Source: Knufia peltigerae (Eukaryota > Ascomycota > Eurotiomycetes > Chaetothyriales > Trichomeriaceae). Taken from it: a stretch of 64,000 nt of DNA. This document shows positions 54,125 to 64,000 of this stretch, one piece after another; positions within the stretch are counted from its first letter, which is position 1, and every line of letters begins with the position of its first letter. The stretch lies in contig JAPDRN010000048.1 of assembly GCA_030247855.1 (NCBI GenBank), positions 62,001-126,000 of the forward strand, written 5' to 3'. A model generated the notes under the pieces. That model worked only from the letters and a program-made list of their open reading frames with translations, searched no databases and had not been told where the DNA came from. The position numbers and the translations under genes are program-made.

Positions 54125-57100
54125 GGTTTTTTACCTCCTCGGCAAGAACTGGTCAAGTAATGACTCTCGAGATTTGAAAGGATGTCGTAGCCGGCTGTCG
54201 GGGGGCAAATGTAGCTAGCTATGTTTCATGCCTGCACGAAGAAGGCTGGAATGGAAATGGGAGTGGATGGGAATTGGATATCCAGGAATGCAAAGACAGG
54301 ACCGTGCTTTTTTCCTGTCGGTGAATGGGCAGGTTGCCTGGTATCTGTACAGGACACAGATGTCAAAAGGCAGCCCAGCTGTGAAAATGAACAGGGGGGG
54401 CCTCGACCCAAGTTATGAGGATTTCTGGCAACCGCGTGCGTGGGTTCAAGAGAAAAAAAGACGATCGATTGACAAGGGTCGAGGGGAGGGGGACAGCACT
54501 TCTTGGGTCAAGCCTTGGGTCGCAAGAAGCGGAGTAAACGTCAATCAACTCTCTGTCTCTATCTTCAGAGCTAGATGCGTTCCAACACCCAGGTTTGGTT
54601 GGACGAGGTGCGTCGTTCCCCTCTTACACGGTGGCTTGCTCTCGCATCTCGGGGGCCAGTGGGCAACGACAGAAGCGATGAGGAGGAGTGGTTTGAAAGA
54701 GGCTGGTCAAGTTTTAGGACAAGGACGTGCAGCGAGGCAAAAGGCTCGCCATGGCAGCAGCAAGTCAGGCAGGGCAGGGGCGTGAGGATCTCTAGCATGG
54801 GACTGCGTGGGAAAAATAATGGCGCTTGAAGTGTGCCAGGACGACGACGAACGATAGCAAGTGTGGATGTTTTCGAGGTCCGGTGGCACCCAGTAAGAAG
54901 GCGGGTGCCTGTCAACGACGAGGTCTGACATGAAAGACCGACAGCACGGCGACAACAAGATGGCCTGTCAATCAATCAAGCACAGGGGATGGTTGATCCG
55001 TCATGCGTGCTTTTAGTGTCTGGATGGTCAATGCCCGAGATCGTCGCCCCGTCATCCAAAGTCCGGGCGGACGGTGTCGCAGATCCACCGCTTTTTGATG
55101 GTCCAGAGTCAAAAAAGTCCGATGACAAGGGGGAGGAGAAGGTGATGGGTGCGAGAGAATAGCAACCTCAAGGTCAGGCACCTAACACAAAGGGCCAACA
55201 AGGAATAGCCAAGGGGAGTTTTGGCTGCAAGGGAGAATTTTAAGAGGTCACACAAAGAAGCCACCGCCGTCGACCAGTCCGTGTACTACCACCCTCGATT
55301 TGATGAAAGCCACCCGAGTTACGGTAACTCGTAAAACTGTCCCGTACTGAGAGATGGGATGATGGAGATGGACCACTGAAAGGGTGATGCCGGTGACGGG
55401 GTTTGATGGGTTGATGGACAGATCTTCCCTTGTCTCCATAGGGACGTACAGAGTACAGTATGTCTACCCACATTTTACTGCCGTAACTTCGGTTGCGATG
55501 CGAGAGCTTCACAGATACCAGGACAGGCTATGCAGGGAGCATGGATGGAGTATCTGCTCCGTACAGCTACGATCATCATTGCCCAGGCAAAATACGGAGT
55601 AGTTCACTTCTCTCGTACGGAATACTCGTAGTTAAATTGTGGCTGGCTCAAACTGACGCTGTTGCCCGCCTATCTCGACATCTCTCGTTCGCTTAACAGA
55701 TGACGGTTACCAAGTCAGCCTCACTCAAGGGCCAACACATGCCTATCGCGCAGCTGCACCTACTCCTAAACTATCCCTTTCTCAAACCAGACACTGATCC
55801 ATCATTGCCATTTTCAGTCGCTTTTCGCTTACGCCCATGCACTGCACCCATCTCATCAACCGAAGATCGACACCCTCAATCACCATTACTCGTACCCGGC
55901 GCCTTGTAATCTGAATTGTAGGCGTTGCGAAGAGACGAGAAGCCTCCTCATCCTCTTCACGCTATACCGGATCCTCTTCCTGAGACCTTTCGTGCTACCT
56001 GACCGCAAGATTCAATTACGCAATATTAGAATAATTCTTACAGGACTCCGGAGTCTTGGTTCAATCCACGATAACCGTACACGTTTCTCGTTTTCGTGTC
56101 AGATTGTAGGCGAAACGCGGTGCCAGCCAACTAAATAACTGGACCGACTGGTTGGGAAGGGAAGAAATCCTTCTAGCCAAGTAAAAATATTATCTTCGTA
56201 TTTCATGTATTTTATCTGTAGACTGAATAAATAAATTGGCCATTATTGACGACATGGTCTCAAAATCTAAGACAAGGATCTAGAACTCCTTTGGTCGGGC
56301 GGAGGCTTTTGCTGTGCTGTGCCTCGCTTTTGCCTTTGCCCTACATTGCATTGCAATCCCAGACACCCATGACTGATGTTCTACGGGGGTACTTTTAACC
56401 CTCCACTTCGTAGTACTCGGACTTTTGAGGGGTAGGAGAGGCAAAAATGCAGCCCAAGGTTCAGCAAGCCACAAACGGATGATCTTCCCATGTCCGGGTC
56501 TAAGGATTTACAAATCCTCCACGAATACTCCGTACAGCGCGTGCATGATATTGGGAGCGTGCGGCGAAGACTGGGGCAGGGAAATATGCCCACCACAAAC
56601 CTGATCACATTGATGTCGAAGATCCTGATCGTAGGTCGTCGGTCGGTCGGGTTGTATGTACCCCGTCCATACAAGCCTCCGAAAATCATGTCAACAATCA
56701 AGTACCACGCAGGGTCGATTGCATGTTTGAATGCAAGGGTCCGGAAGAGTAGAGCAGTGAACCGTTAGGCGTCAAAGAGCGGTAAGTGCCGGGAAGTGCT
56801 GGATGCTGAATTCCGTCCTCCGTGCCCGTGGTTTTTTGACGCCGATGTGTAGACCGCGTGCCTCAGATAACCCATGCGCTGGCAAATGTTTTGTCAAGAA
56901 ATGATAAGAACAGCCGGACACCCCGTAGGTCTTGTAAGGCGTGGCGGCAAATGTGAGTCTCTACTGGTACCATCGTCGGAGGATATTATTATCAGAGTAG
57001 CACGGGGTGGGCCTCCTGAGTGTGATGAACCTGGCAGACACACGAATAACAAGCCTTAAGGTCTTGTGGCAAATCATCGATGATCTGTCTGGGTCGTCCT

Positions 57101-57515
57101 ACACTCGGTCACTTCTGACATTAAGCACGTAGCCTTACACCCCAATGGTAGGGAGTGCTCTTTGCCCAGCACCAACACACCCAAATTGATACCTCGCTAA
57201 GCTACCTCTTGCAGCAAATAAGCCGACAATGGCGGAGAGCTTTTGGTGTAGATAGTCGTGAGCTTGAGGTTAGACAATGGCCATCCCAGCGGCCTGGCTT
57301 TACAGGTAGCCAGGCATTGCAGATAGACTGGCGGCATATTGGCATAAGTCGCACTCGTGCAGGCATGGACTCACTCGTATAGCGAAGTATGCGGGATGTC
57401 GGCACCTATACGTGCTCATAATCTGAGATGTGCCGTTGAATCTCATTCTTGTTGCGTAAACTCATTAGACATCTAGGCCATCTTTTCGGGTAGAGAGAGC
57501 GCAGCTGATGAAGGG
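54125..57515. other. Intergenic region, 3.4 kb
   Basis: Longest gap in the right half, between two minus-strand genes. Open frames are short and without domains. Holds exact elements TACGGAGTA (55593-55601) and TACTCCGTAC (56526-56535), and a small palindrome AGGATTT-AC-AAATCCT at 56503-56518. No transposon ends, tRNA or gene recognised. Confidence 0.55.
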
Positions 57516-59891
57516 TCAAAAGTAATCGTCATCCATAGACAGGGTGAGGCCATACGACTCCAGCGAGTCTGAAAATCCCATCCACGGATTGAATATGAGC
57601 TGCATGCTGTTCTGTGCCTCGTCGCGGCTATGGTTGCCACGCTGGGTCGTGGGGTTCATTGTATCCTGCATTTGACCTGCCATCTCGGCCTGGGACAATA
57701 GGAATGGCGCATCGATCGTCTTCGTTCTCTGCGTCACTGTCCTTTGGGGACGTTGCTGGCCTTGCGCGGAAGGTGACCCTGATAGCGTATCATGGTCCAA
57801 GACTGGAGATGTCCCATGTATCGATAGTGTGGGTGGCATCGCGCCCAGTTGAAATTCGACGTTGGGACGAGCGCCACCGGACGTAGTTACGCCGTCATCG
57901 TCGTCGTCCTTGTCAAGGTTGGCTTGCCGGATTAAGCTGTGAATGGCAAGCTGTTGACGGATTCTCACTTGTGAAGCTTCATTGTCAGGGGGAGGAATCT
58001 CCATATGCTGTTGGAGTCGGTCGCTGTTTCCCGGCTGTGCAGCGCACGATTGTGTGATGAGAACATCAAGATCCGTGATCTAAAAAGTCAATATGTCAGC
58101 GGAAATGCTCCACGGACCATATTCATCCAGGAGAGACTGACAATAGGTTTCGCCATTGGAATATCTGCGAAGAACTTCTTGAGGATGGTCTGGCAGAGCC
58201 GTGCCATCTGTATTGCATCTGATTTCGAACTGTGTGTAGATTGATCGCTCCCTCCGATGAAAAGTATCAATCGTACACTGTGGTATGCGCAGATAGCCGT
58301 ATCAAAGTCAACAACCTGAGCGGCGCAACCCTCGGAGAACTCGGTGAGAAGACGGACGATCGCCATAGCGTGTTGCAAACATAGAGATTGTCGCTCGTAG
58401 ATCTCCTGTGGGTCGATTTCTTGCAACATGGATGGTGGTGCGGCTTCGTGATAGCCCGCTAAGAATGTCCGATAAAGGTCACAATACGCTTGGTGCCACG
58501 ACAGATGCACCAAAAGTAGGCGCACGGGTTCGGTGGAATGAAGAAACAGGCCCGGAGAATAGTGATTAGAATCTCCTAAGCTCTGATAAAACTGTTGCAA
58601 TTCATCTTCATATTGGCGAATGGTGTGCATCAGTTCAACAATCCCGATGCATGGTGGATTAAGTCTCCGAGTCAATCTTATCACAAGTCAGTATCCTTAG
58701 AGTACCATGATCTGGAGCGGTGGGGTTAAATCCCTACTTCATGATATCTTTTCGGATGAATCTGATGCGCATAGCCGCAGCAAGCAAGCTGAGCAGTTCG
58801 ACAGAAGCTACAGAAGTTGACCGGAGTGGTGCTGTGACCGTTAAAGTGCCGTCTCGGAAAGCATGTTCAGGACACGGAAGCTGGATTTGAACCACCTCTT
58901 GGGGGCACGTTTCATACTCTCTCATTCCGACCGAGAACTGGCCATCGAGCAAGGCGCATGACCACATCAGCCTTCGACGCGTCTCTTGTGCGAGGAAATG
59001 GAGATCAGGCCTTTCCTGGCTGAGATGCAAAGCTACTGCAGCCCTTACCGTGAGTGGAGTTAGCATGAACGCCTTGGAAAAGCGGCCAGTATCGATCATG
59101 TATCGAATGATGAGTACCAAAGCCTGGAGTCGAGGTATAGAAGGGAGTTCAAGGTTATGCATCAAGTCATTCTCCGCCCATTCGCCCCACAAGGAAACCA
59201 TTTCTGGGTAGTATGGCTGGAGTCTTAGGCGTTGGGCGGTGAGTGCACACAATGCCAGGATCAGGCAGGGCTGCACGGAGCCCTCCAGGTACCTTTTGAC
59301 CAGAGACTTCTGGTGCAGAAACGCGTACTCGGGCAGCGGGTAGAGGTGGTCGAAGTAAGCCTCGATCAAAGTCATAACTGTGTGACAATCCGGCATGGCG
59401 GGCTGCCCGGAGTCCAGATTTTTCTCTGGCTCGAGATCGGGCTGGAGGCATGTTGCAGTAGATTCTTCTTCTGCATAATCATCCTGGGCAGACGATTGTA
59501 CAGGAGGCGTCACTTCAGGCTTCTTCAGGCCAGTATAAGTGCAATGATACTTTCGTCGAACGCAGTTTGCACATGCTGGAATCTCGCCCTGGCAGCGAAT
59601 TTTCAATGACCTACAACGAGTGCATGCTAGAGCCACTCGCCTTTTCTCCAGCGGCACACTTAAAGACTGTTTCAGTCTTCTGTTCTTGGAGGTATCATCT
59701 GGCGAGCGTTGGAACGAACAATCAAATCTGAGCCGTTTGCAATTTGCGCAGAAGTCGGGCCGTCCATCGCATCGGACCTGGAATGAGCGTCAGTTGAGAT
59801 GCAATCCATTCATACCAACACTTACCTTTCGGATCCTGCACTGGACACAGGTCTTCTTAGGAGTAGTGGAAGTGGCCGGCGAATTCACCAT
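57516..59891 (-). CDS. Transcription factor with two tandem Zn2Cys6 clusters
   Basis: Exons 59891-59826, 59777-58738, 58676-58142 and 58079-57516 encode 734 residues. Two complete Zn(II)2Cys6 clusters occur: C15, C18, C25, C32, C35, C42 and C74, C77, C84, C91, C94, C101, each spaced 2-6-6-2-6. The first is split by intron 1 between CRIRK and VRCDG. A fungal-specific middle homology region follows (about 150-400: AYFDHLYPLPEYAFLHQ, LMWSCALLDGQFSVGMREYE). The C-terminus is acidic and Gln/Met-rich, a likely activation domain (ESYGLTLSMDDDYF end). Intron 3 has an unusual GTCAGT donor and is the weakest join. It lies downstream of two sulfatase genes and probably regulates them (inference). Confidence 0.85.
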
Positions 59892-60385
59892 GAGTGGCGG
59901 CAGATCTTAGTCGGTGGCAAGACAGGTGAAGCACGGCCACAGTGCTGTAGTTACGGATGACAGGGGGCTGGCTGGTCGTGACAAGTGGTCGCTGGATGAT
60001 GTATCCTGTCGTAGAAGTTGAGATATCGAAGTATGAACCATGGGAGCCTTTGTAGTTGAAAGAAGGATGTTCGACTTTGACGTTTCCATGACAAAACCAT
60101 TGCCGGGAACGAAGTATGTTTGCCGAGTACGAATGCATTTACCATATTTCCCTGGCCTCGTCCATGCCCCACTCACCACCTCTGACATGGCTTGTAGCCA
60201 TTTCAAGGTGGTCTAATGAACAAGAAGAAGGCTTAAATAAGGGCATCTTGGTCAGTTAACGGGTATAATCTTGCTGGGTCTTGCTTAGGCTATCATACTT
60301 TGGAGCCGCGTCTAGTATCATACACATATTCCAGAGAAGTACCTAGTCCTATGTCTACAACTAAATGACAACCAACACATCTGAT
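59892..60385. other. Promoter of the zinc-cluster factor
   Basis: The 0.5 kb between the sulfatase stop and the factor's start codon, same strand. Short overlapping open frames but no coding signal. Confidence 0.55.
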
Positions 60386-61948
60386 TTACAACGCCACTTT
60401 GCTTGTTCCATTTGCAATTGGTGGCAGAGGCGGATGTACGGGCTCATCACCTATCTCAGCCATCTTGTCCTCCAGTAGCTTTGTCATTTTCCGAACCACG
60501 TCAGCGTACTTGGGATCATCATAGCAATTGAACAGCTCAAGAGGATCCTCTTGGCAGTCGAATAGTTCCCATTCCTTAGGCTGGCCGCCGGCGCGGGTGC
60601 CCTCGATCCCAAAGCCCTCATTGTACCAATAAATTAATTTATAACGCTGGTCGCGGACGCCATAGTGAGCATAAGCCTCGTGGATGATGTCGCGGTGCAT
60701 CCAGTAGCGGTGGTAAGCGACTTGCTGCCAGTCTGTAGGGGTTGAACCTTGTAGTAGTGGCCGTACGCTCACGCCCTGCATATAGGTAGGTTGACGGACC
60801 CCAGCATAGTCCAACCACGTCGGGGCGAAGTCGACGTTACAGATGATGTCGTCGCATACCGTGCCCGGCTTGATCTCGCGCGGATACTTTATCAGGAAAG
60901 GCATTTGGAAACTTTCCTCGTACATGAAGCGTTTGTCAAACCAGCCATGTTCACCGAGAAAGAAGCCCTGGTCTGAGGTATAAATGACGATGGTGTTGTC
61001 TGTCAAGTTCTCCTCGTCAAGCCAGTCGAGCATGCGGCCTACGTTGTCGTCGATACTCTGTATCGTACGTAGATATCGCTGCATATATCGCTGAAACTTG
61101 AACTCGGTCAATTCGGCCTTTGACTTGAACGTGAAGACAGTGCCGTCATCTTTGTCGATGAGCTTGAGTTTGGAGACATCGTCAGGTGCGGGCACTTTTC
61201 TCTCTTTGAACCACCATTTTGGCAAGAGCTTGGTGCCGACACTGTCACCACCGTCCGGCTGCACTAGACCAAGGTCGTGATACGTCAGGTCCTCTTCGAC
61301 GCGCATCTTGGCTACCTTTGCAGCCCGTGCCCGGTTCTTATAGTCGTCGGTGAAGGTATCTGGCAGGCGGACTGGGTCTTTGTAGAGATGTTTGTGCTTC
61401 TCGTCGCATTCCCACGACCTGTGGGGCGCTTTATGATGGCACATCAAAAAGAACGGCCGTCTTGAATCACGTTTCTTCATCCAGTCGATACTCTTATCTG
61501 TGATGATATCTGTGGCATAGCCCGGCTCAACCTCGATGCCGCTTGGCTCGATGAACTCGGGGTCATAATATTCACCCTGGCCAGGAACCACAGACCAGAA
61601 GTCGAATCCAGTCGGCTCATGATCTTCTCCTTCGCCCAAATGCCACTTACCTACCATGGCGGTTTGGTAGCCTCCAGTGCGCAGGTGTTTTGCCACGTTG
61701 GGGATATACTTGTTGATCTTGCTGTCCAGAGTCATCACTCCATTCACGTGGTTATGTGTCCCCGTGAGAATTGCAGCCCTCGATGGGGTGCAGATGGAGT
61801 TAGTGACATAGCAATGATTGAACTTCATTCCCTCGGTCGCCAACCGGTCCAGGTTGGGCGTGTGGTTGATCCCAGCGCCATAACAGCTGATTGACTTTGC
61901 CGCGTGGTCATCAGCCATGATGAAGATGATATTGGGCCGGTTGTCCAT
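60386..61948 (-). CDS. Sulfatase (bacterial-like, cytoplasmic type)
   Basis: Intronless type I sulfatase, 520 residues from the ATG at 61948, which has an ACCATGG context; ATGs at 62011 and 62185 are in frame but read as leader. Hydrolyses sulfate esters. Seen: PNIIFIMADDH with the metal ligands D13 and D14, and the active-site signature CTPSRAAILTG with C53, the residue converted to formylglycine. Further motifs are MVGKWHLGE, FFLMCHHKAPH, IVIYTSDQGFFLGEHGW with the second metal site, and a C-terminal domain (YKLIYWYNEGFG ... ELFDCQEDPLELFN). No signal peptide. Lack of introns and strong likeness to bacterial sulfatases suggest old lateral transfer. The exact substrate is unknown. Confidence 0.9.
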   Translation of the reverse strand: MDNRPNIIFIMADDHAAKSISCYGAGINHTPNLDRLATEGMKFNHCYVTNSICTPSRAAILTGTHNHVNGVMTLDSKINKYIPNVAKHLRTGGYQTAMVGKWHLGEGEDHEPTGFDFWSVVPGQGEYYDPEFIEPSGIEVEPGYATDIITDKSIDWMKKRDSRRPFFLMCHHKAPHRSWECDEKHKHLYKDPVRLPDTFTDDYKNRARAAKVAKMRVEEDLTYHDLGLVQPDGGDSVGTKLLPKWWFKERKVPAPDDVSKLKLIDKDDGTVFTFKSKAELTEFKFQRYMQRYLRTIQSIDDNVGRMLDWLDEENLTDNTIVIYTSDQGFFLGEHGWFDKRFMYEESFQMPFLIKYPREIKPGTVCDDIICNVDFAPTWLDYAGVRQPTYMQGVSVRPLLQGSTPTDWQQVAYHRYWMHRDIIHEAYAHYGVRDQRYKLIYWYNEGFGIEGTRAGGQPKEWELFDCQEDPLELFNCYDDPKYADVVRKMTKLLEDKMAEIGDEPVHPPLPPIANGTSKVAL

Positions 61949-62559
61949 GGTGTCCGACGTTTGTTGCGAGGATTGCGAAAACGTCGAGTCCAGGTTATCG
62001 TTGATGAGCATCGTCCTCGATGTATTCAAGAGAAAGGTGCCAGTTGTAAACAGAACTCGTGCTTGTCCACGGCAGAGTATCGGCTTGTCCACATTATTTG
62101 ACTTGAGATCATGGGGAGTTTTCTTGGGACAAACGTCAACGGGAGTCGGTGGTGGGTACGGCAATCGGTCGTCGGTGTCACACACACTCTCTCCACAACG
62201 GGGTGCCGTCTACAGAAAGTTGAACCCCTTCCAAGGCCCATGTTGCTGATTGCTCCACAAACAGACCCTAGAATGAGGCGAACACGCGAACAAACTCTTC
62301 CGAACCAAACGCGTATCATAAAGTCCCTGGAAGTGGAGAGCGCAACACCGAGGCTCGCGCGTCACATCTGCTGTATCGTAAGATGGAAGATCGCTCGTCG
62401 GGCCCGAGGCAGCGTAAGTCCCGACACTCGTAGACCAGACAGAATGTTCTGTGAAAAATAAATAACTGTTGAAGAATTTGGCGTAGGCACAATTCCTCGA
62501 AACAACCTGCTGCGTGCTTCAGAGTCGGCTGAAATATTCTATCGTGCCCTTGTTCAGAG
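61949..62559. promoter_or_regulatory. Divergent promoter of the two sulfatase genes
   Basis: The 611 bp between the start codons of two oppositely transcribed sulfatases. It contains several CGG triplets, the half-site of zinc-cluster factors, near 62147-62208. No other gene seen. Confidence 0.55.
62147..62208. promoter_or_regulatory. Cluster of CGG triplets, candidate Zn2Cys6 sites
   Basis: Direct CGG triplets at 62147, 62159, 62166 and 62173, followed by an inverted CGG-N4-CCG at 62199-62208. Zinc-cluster regulators bind such repeats. The tandem-cluster factor nearby is the obvious candidate, but this is inference. Confidence 0.35.
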
Positions 62560-64000
62560 ATGTCTCGCAAGCCAAATTTCCTCATCGTTGTCGCAGATGA
62601 CTTGGGATTCAGCGACACCTCTCCTTATGGGTCTGAAATTGCCACCCCAACCCTAGATCGCCTCGCGCGTGAGGGATTCACAATGACCGGCTTTCACACG
62701 GCATCTGCTTGTTCTCCTACTCGGTCGATGCTCTTCTCCGGAACAGACAACCACATAGCTGGGCTTGGTCAGATGGCTGAGTACATGCGCAGTCGACCTG
62801 AGCTATATAAAGATCGACCCGGATATGAGGGATACCTGAACTGGAGAGTCGCAGCTTTGAGTGAGATCTTGCAGGACGCTGGCTATTTGACAATCATGTC
62901 GGGAAAATGGTGAGTTGCAGGTGTATGAAATTTCTGCCGGTGACTCTTGATTAACGCCATGGACCAGGCATCTAGGTCTCAAGAAGGAACTGGCCCCATG
63001 TTCGCGAGGATTCAGCAAGGCATTCACTTACCTTGCAGGAGCTGGTAACCACTATAACAACGAACCCCAACTTGACGACACTGTGCCACATCTGCCATCC
63101 GTATGGGGCGACGGTCTCTGGATGGAAGGTGACAATTTCCTCGACCGTCACAAGGACTTGCCAAAGGATTTTTATTCCACCAAGTCCTTTACAGACAAAT
63201 TTATCGATTACCTGGAAAACAGAAGCGAGAAGGAGCGGGAGCAACCCTTCTTCGGGTATTTGGCCTACACAGCACCCCATTGGCCGCTACAGGCCCCCAA
63301 GGACGAAATCGCAAAGTACCATGGCCGTTACAACGATGGACCCGAAGCTCTGCGTCTGAAGCGTTTGCACAGCTTGATCCAGAGAGGTCTAGTGCCGTCC
63401 GACGTCAAAGCGGCAGAAGTGGTTGGGAAGATGCCCAAGGAATGGGACGAAATGGACGACGCCGAAAGGGCGCAATCGGCACGACGCATGGAGACGTACG
63501 CGGCAATGGTCGACTTGATTGACCAAAATCTCGCTCGGGTGGTATCCCACCTCGAGGCTACCGGAGAACTGGACAACACTTTCATCCTGTTCATGTCCGA
63601 CAATGGCGCTGAGGGCCAGCTCCTCGAGGCTCTCCCGATCATGCGGCAAAACCCCCTCGTGACGATCCAGAGATTCTACGACAACAGCACAGAAAACATA
63701 GGAAACGCCAATTCCTTTGTGTGGTACGGCCCCCGATGGGCGTGCGCCGCGACCGCGCCCAGCAGAGGGTACAAGGCTTGGACGACGGAGGGCGGTATCC
63801 GCTGTCCCTGCATCATCAGATACCCCAAACTTCAGAGGAGTGCAGGGGCCATCACCCACGAGTTCTGTACCGTCATGGATATCCTACCGACTCTGTTGGA
63901 CCTCGCCGAGGTCCCTCACCCTGGGAAATCGTTCCGAGGAAGAGACGTCGTCCTCCCTCGAGGTAAATCGTGGGTCCCGTATCTATCCAATTCCGCAGAC
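62560..64000 (+). CDS. Arylsulfatase, 3' end beyond the window
   Basis: Type I sulfatase of the AtsA-like arylsulfatase group. Exons 62560-62909 and 62968-64000; the intron splits the Trp codon in MSGKWHLGLK. Seen: PNFLIVVADDLGFSD with metal ligands D13 and D14, and the active-site signature CSPTRSMLFSG with C51, the formylglycine precursor. Further motifs are FFGYLAYTAPHWPLQAP, FILFMSDNGAEG, a second metal site, and SRGYKAWTTEGGIRCPCIIRYP. The frame is open to the window edge, so the stop codon is missing. No signal peptide. It differs clearly from the neighbouring sulfatase, so the pair is not a recent tandem duplication. Confidence 0.9.

Noticed and set aside
54228..54785. 185-codon plus-strand frame in the 3.4-kb gap
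   Set aside because: Composition is Trp/Arg/Gly-rich with no motif and overlapping frames of similar length; probably chance.

Overview
The window is nuclear DNA of a filamentous ascomycete. Genes carry short (about 50-120 bp) GT-AG introns with CTGAC/CTAAC-like branch points. Homologues typical of Pezizomycotina are present: a SET3-type regulator, Hrd1, EMC10, an RGS-LOV photoreceptor, Zn2Cys6 factors, and DUF3431 and DUF8004 proteins. Intergenic DNA is wide and carries many copies of a TACTCCGTA element. A eurotiomycete (perhaps a black yeast of the Chaetothyriales) fits best, but the order is a guess made without any database search. I found no rRNA, tRNA, transposon or CRISPR array.

Layout. 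1-2043: 3' part of a sugar transporter. 5448-8237: PHD/SET3 protein. 9605-11659: FGGY ribulokinase. 12293-13309: cyclase-family protein. 14266-21923: a run of small proteins (unknown, His-rich, Hsp20, mitochondrial ATPase inhibitor IF1, internally duplicated unknown), several with a TATA box or STRE pair, that looks like stress-related housekeeping. 22737-23698: membrane RING protein. 24990-28957: RCC1/Pim1, Tad2 and EMC10. 30362-31485: a methyltransferase gene broken by three frame changes. 31712-32383: GFA-domain protein. 33189-36436: alanyl-tRNA synthetase with a probable mitochondrial form. 36799-39389: an unknown protein and an RCR-like membrane protein. 41069-45650: Hrd1 and a DUF3431 protein. 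46710-48733: an RGS-LOV-PAS blue-light receptor. 49691-54124: a conserved unknown and a DUF8004 protein. 57516-64000: a transcription factor with two tandem Zn2Cys6 clusters beside two divergent sulfatases.

Most genes are unrelated housekeeping functions. The right end looks like a functional unit: a double-zinc-cluster regulator next to two sulfatases of different subfamilies sharing a 0.6-kb divergent promoter with several CGG triplets, which suggests controlled scavenging of sulfate esters. Several multi-exon genes (IF1, GFA, RCR-like, both ends of AlaRS, LOV protein, DUF8004, Zn2Cys6 factor) were rebuilt by hand from splice sites and reading-frame continuity, so exon edges are predictions without transcript support.
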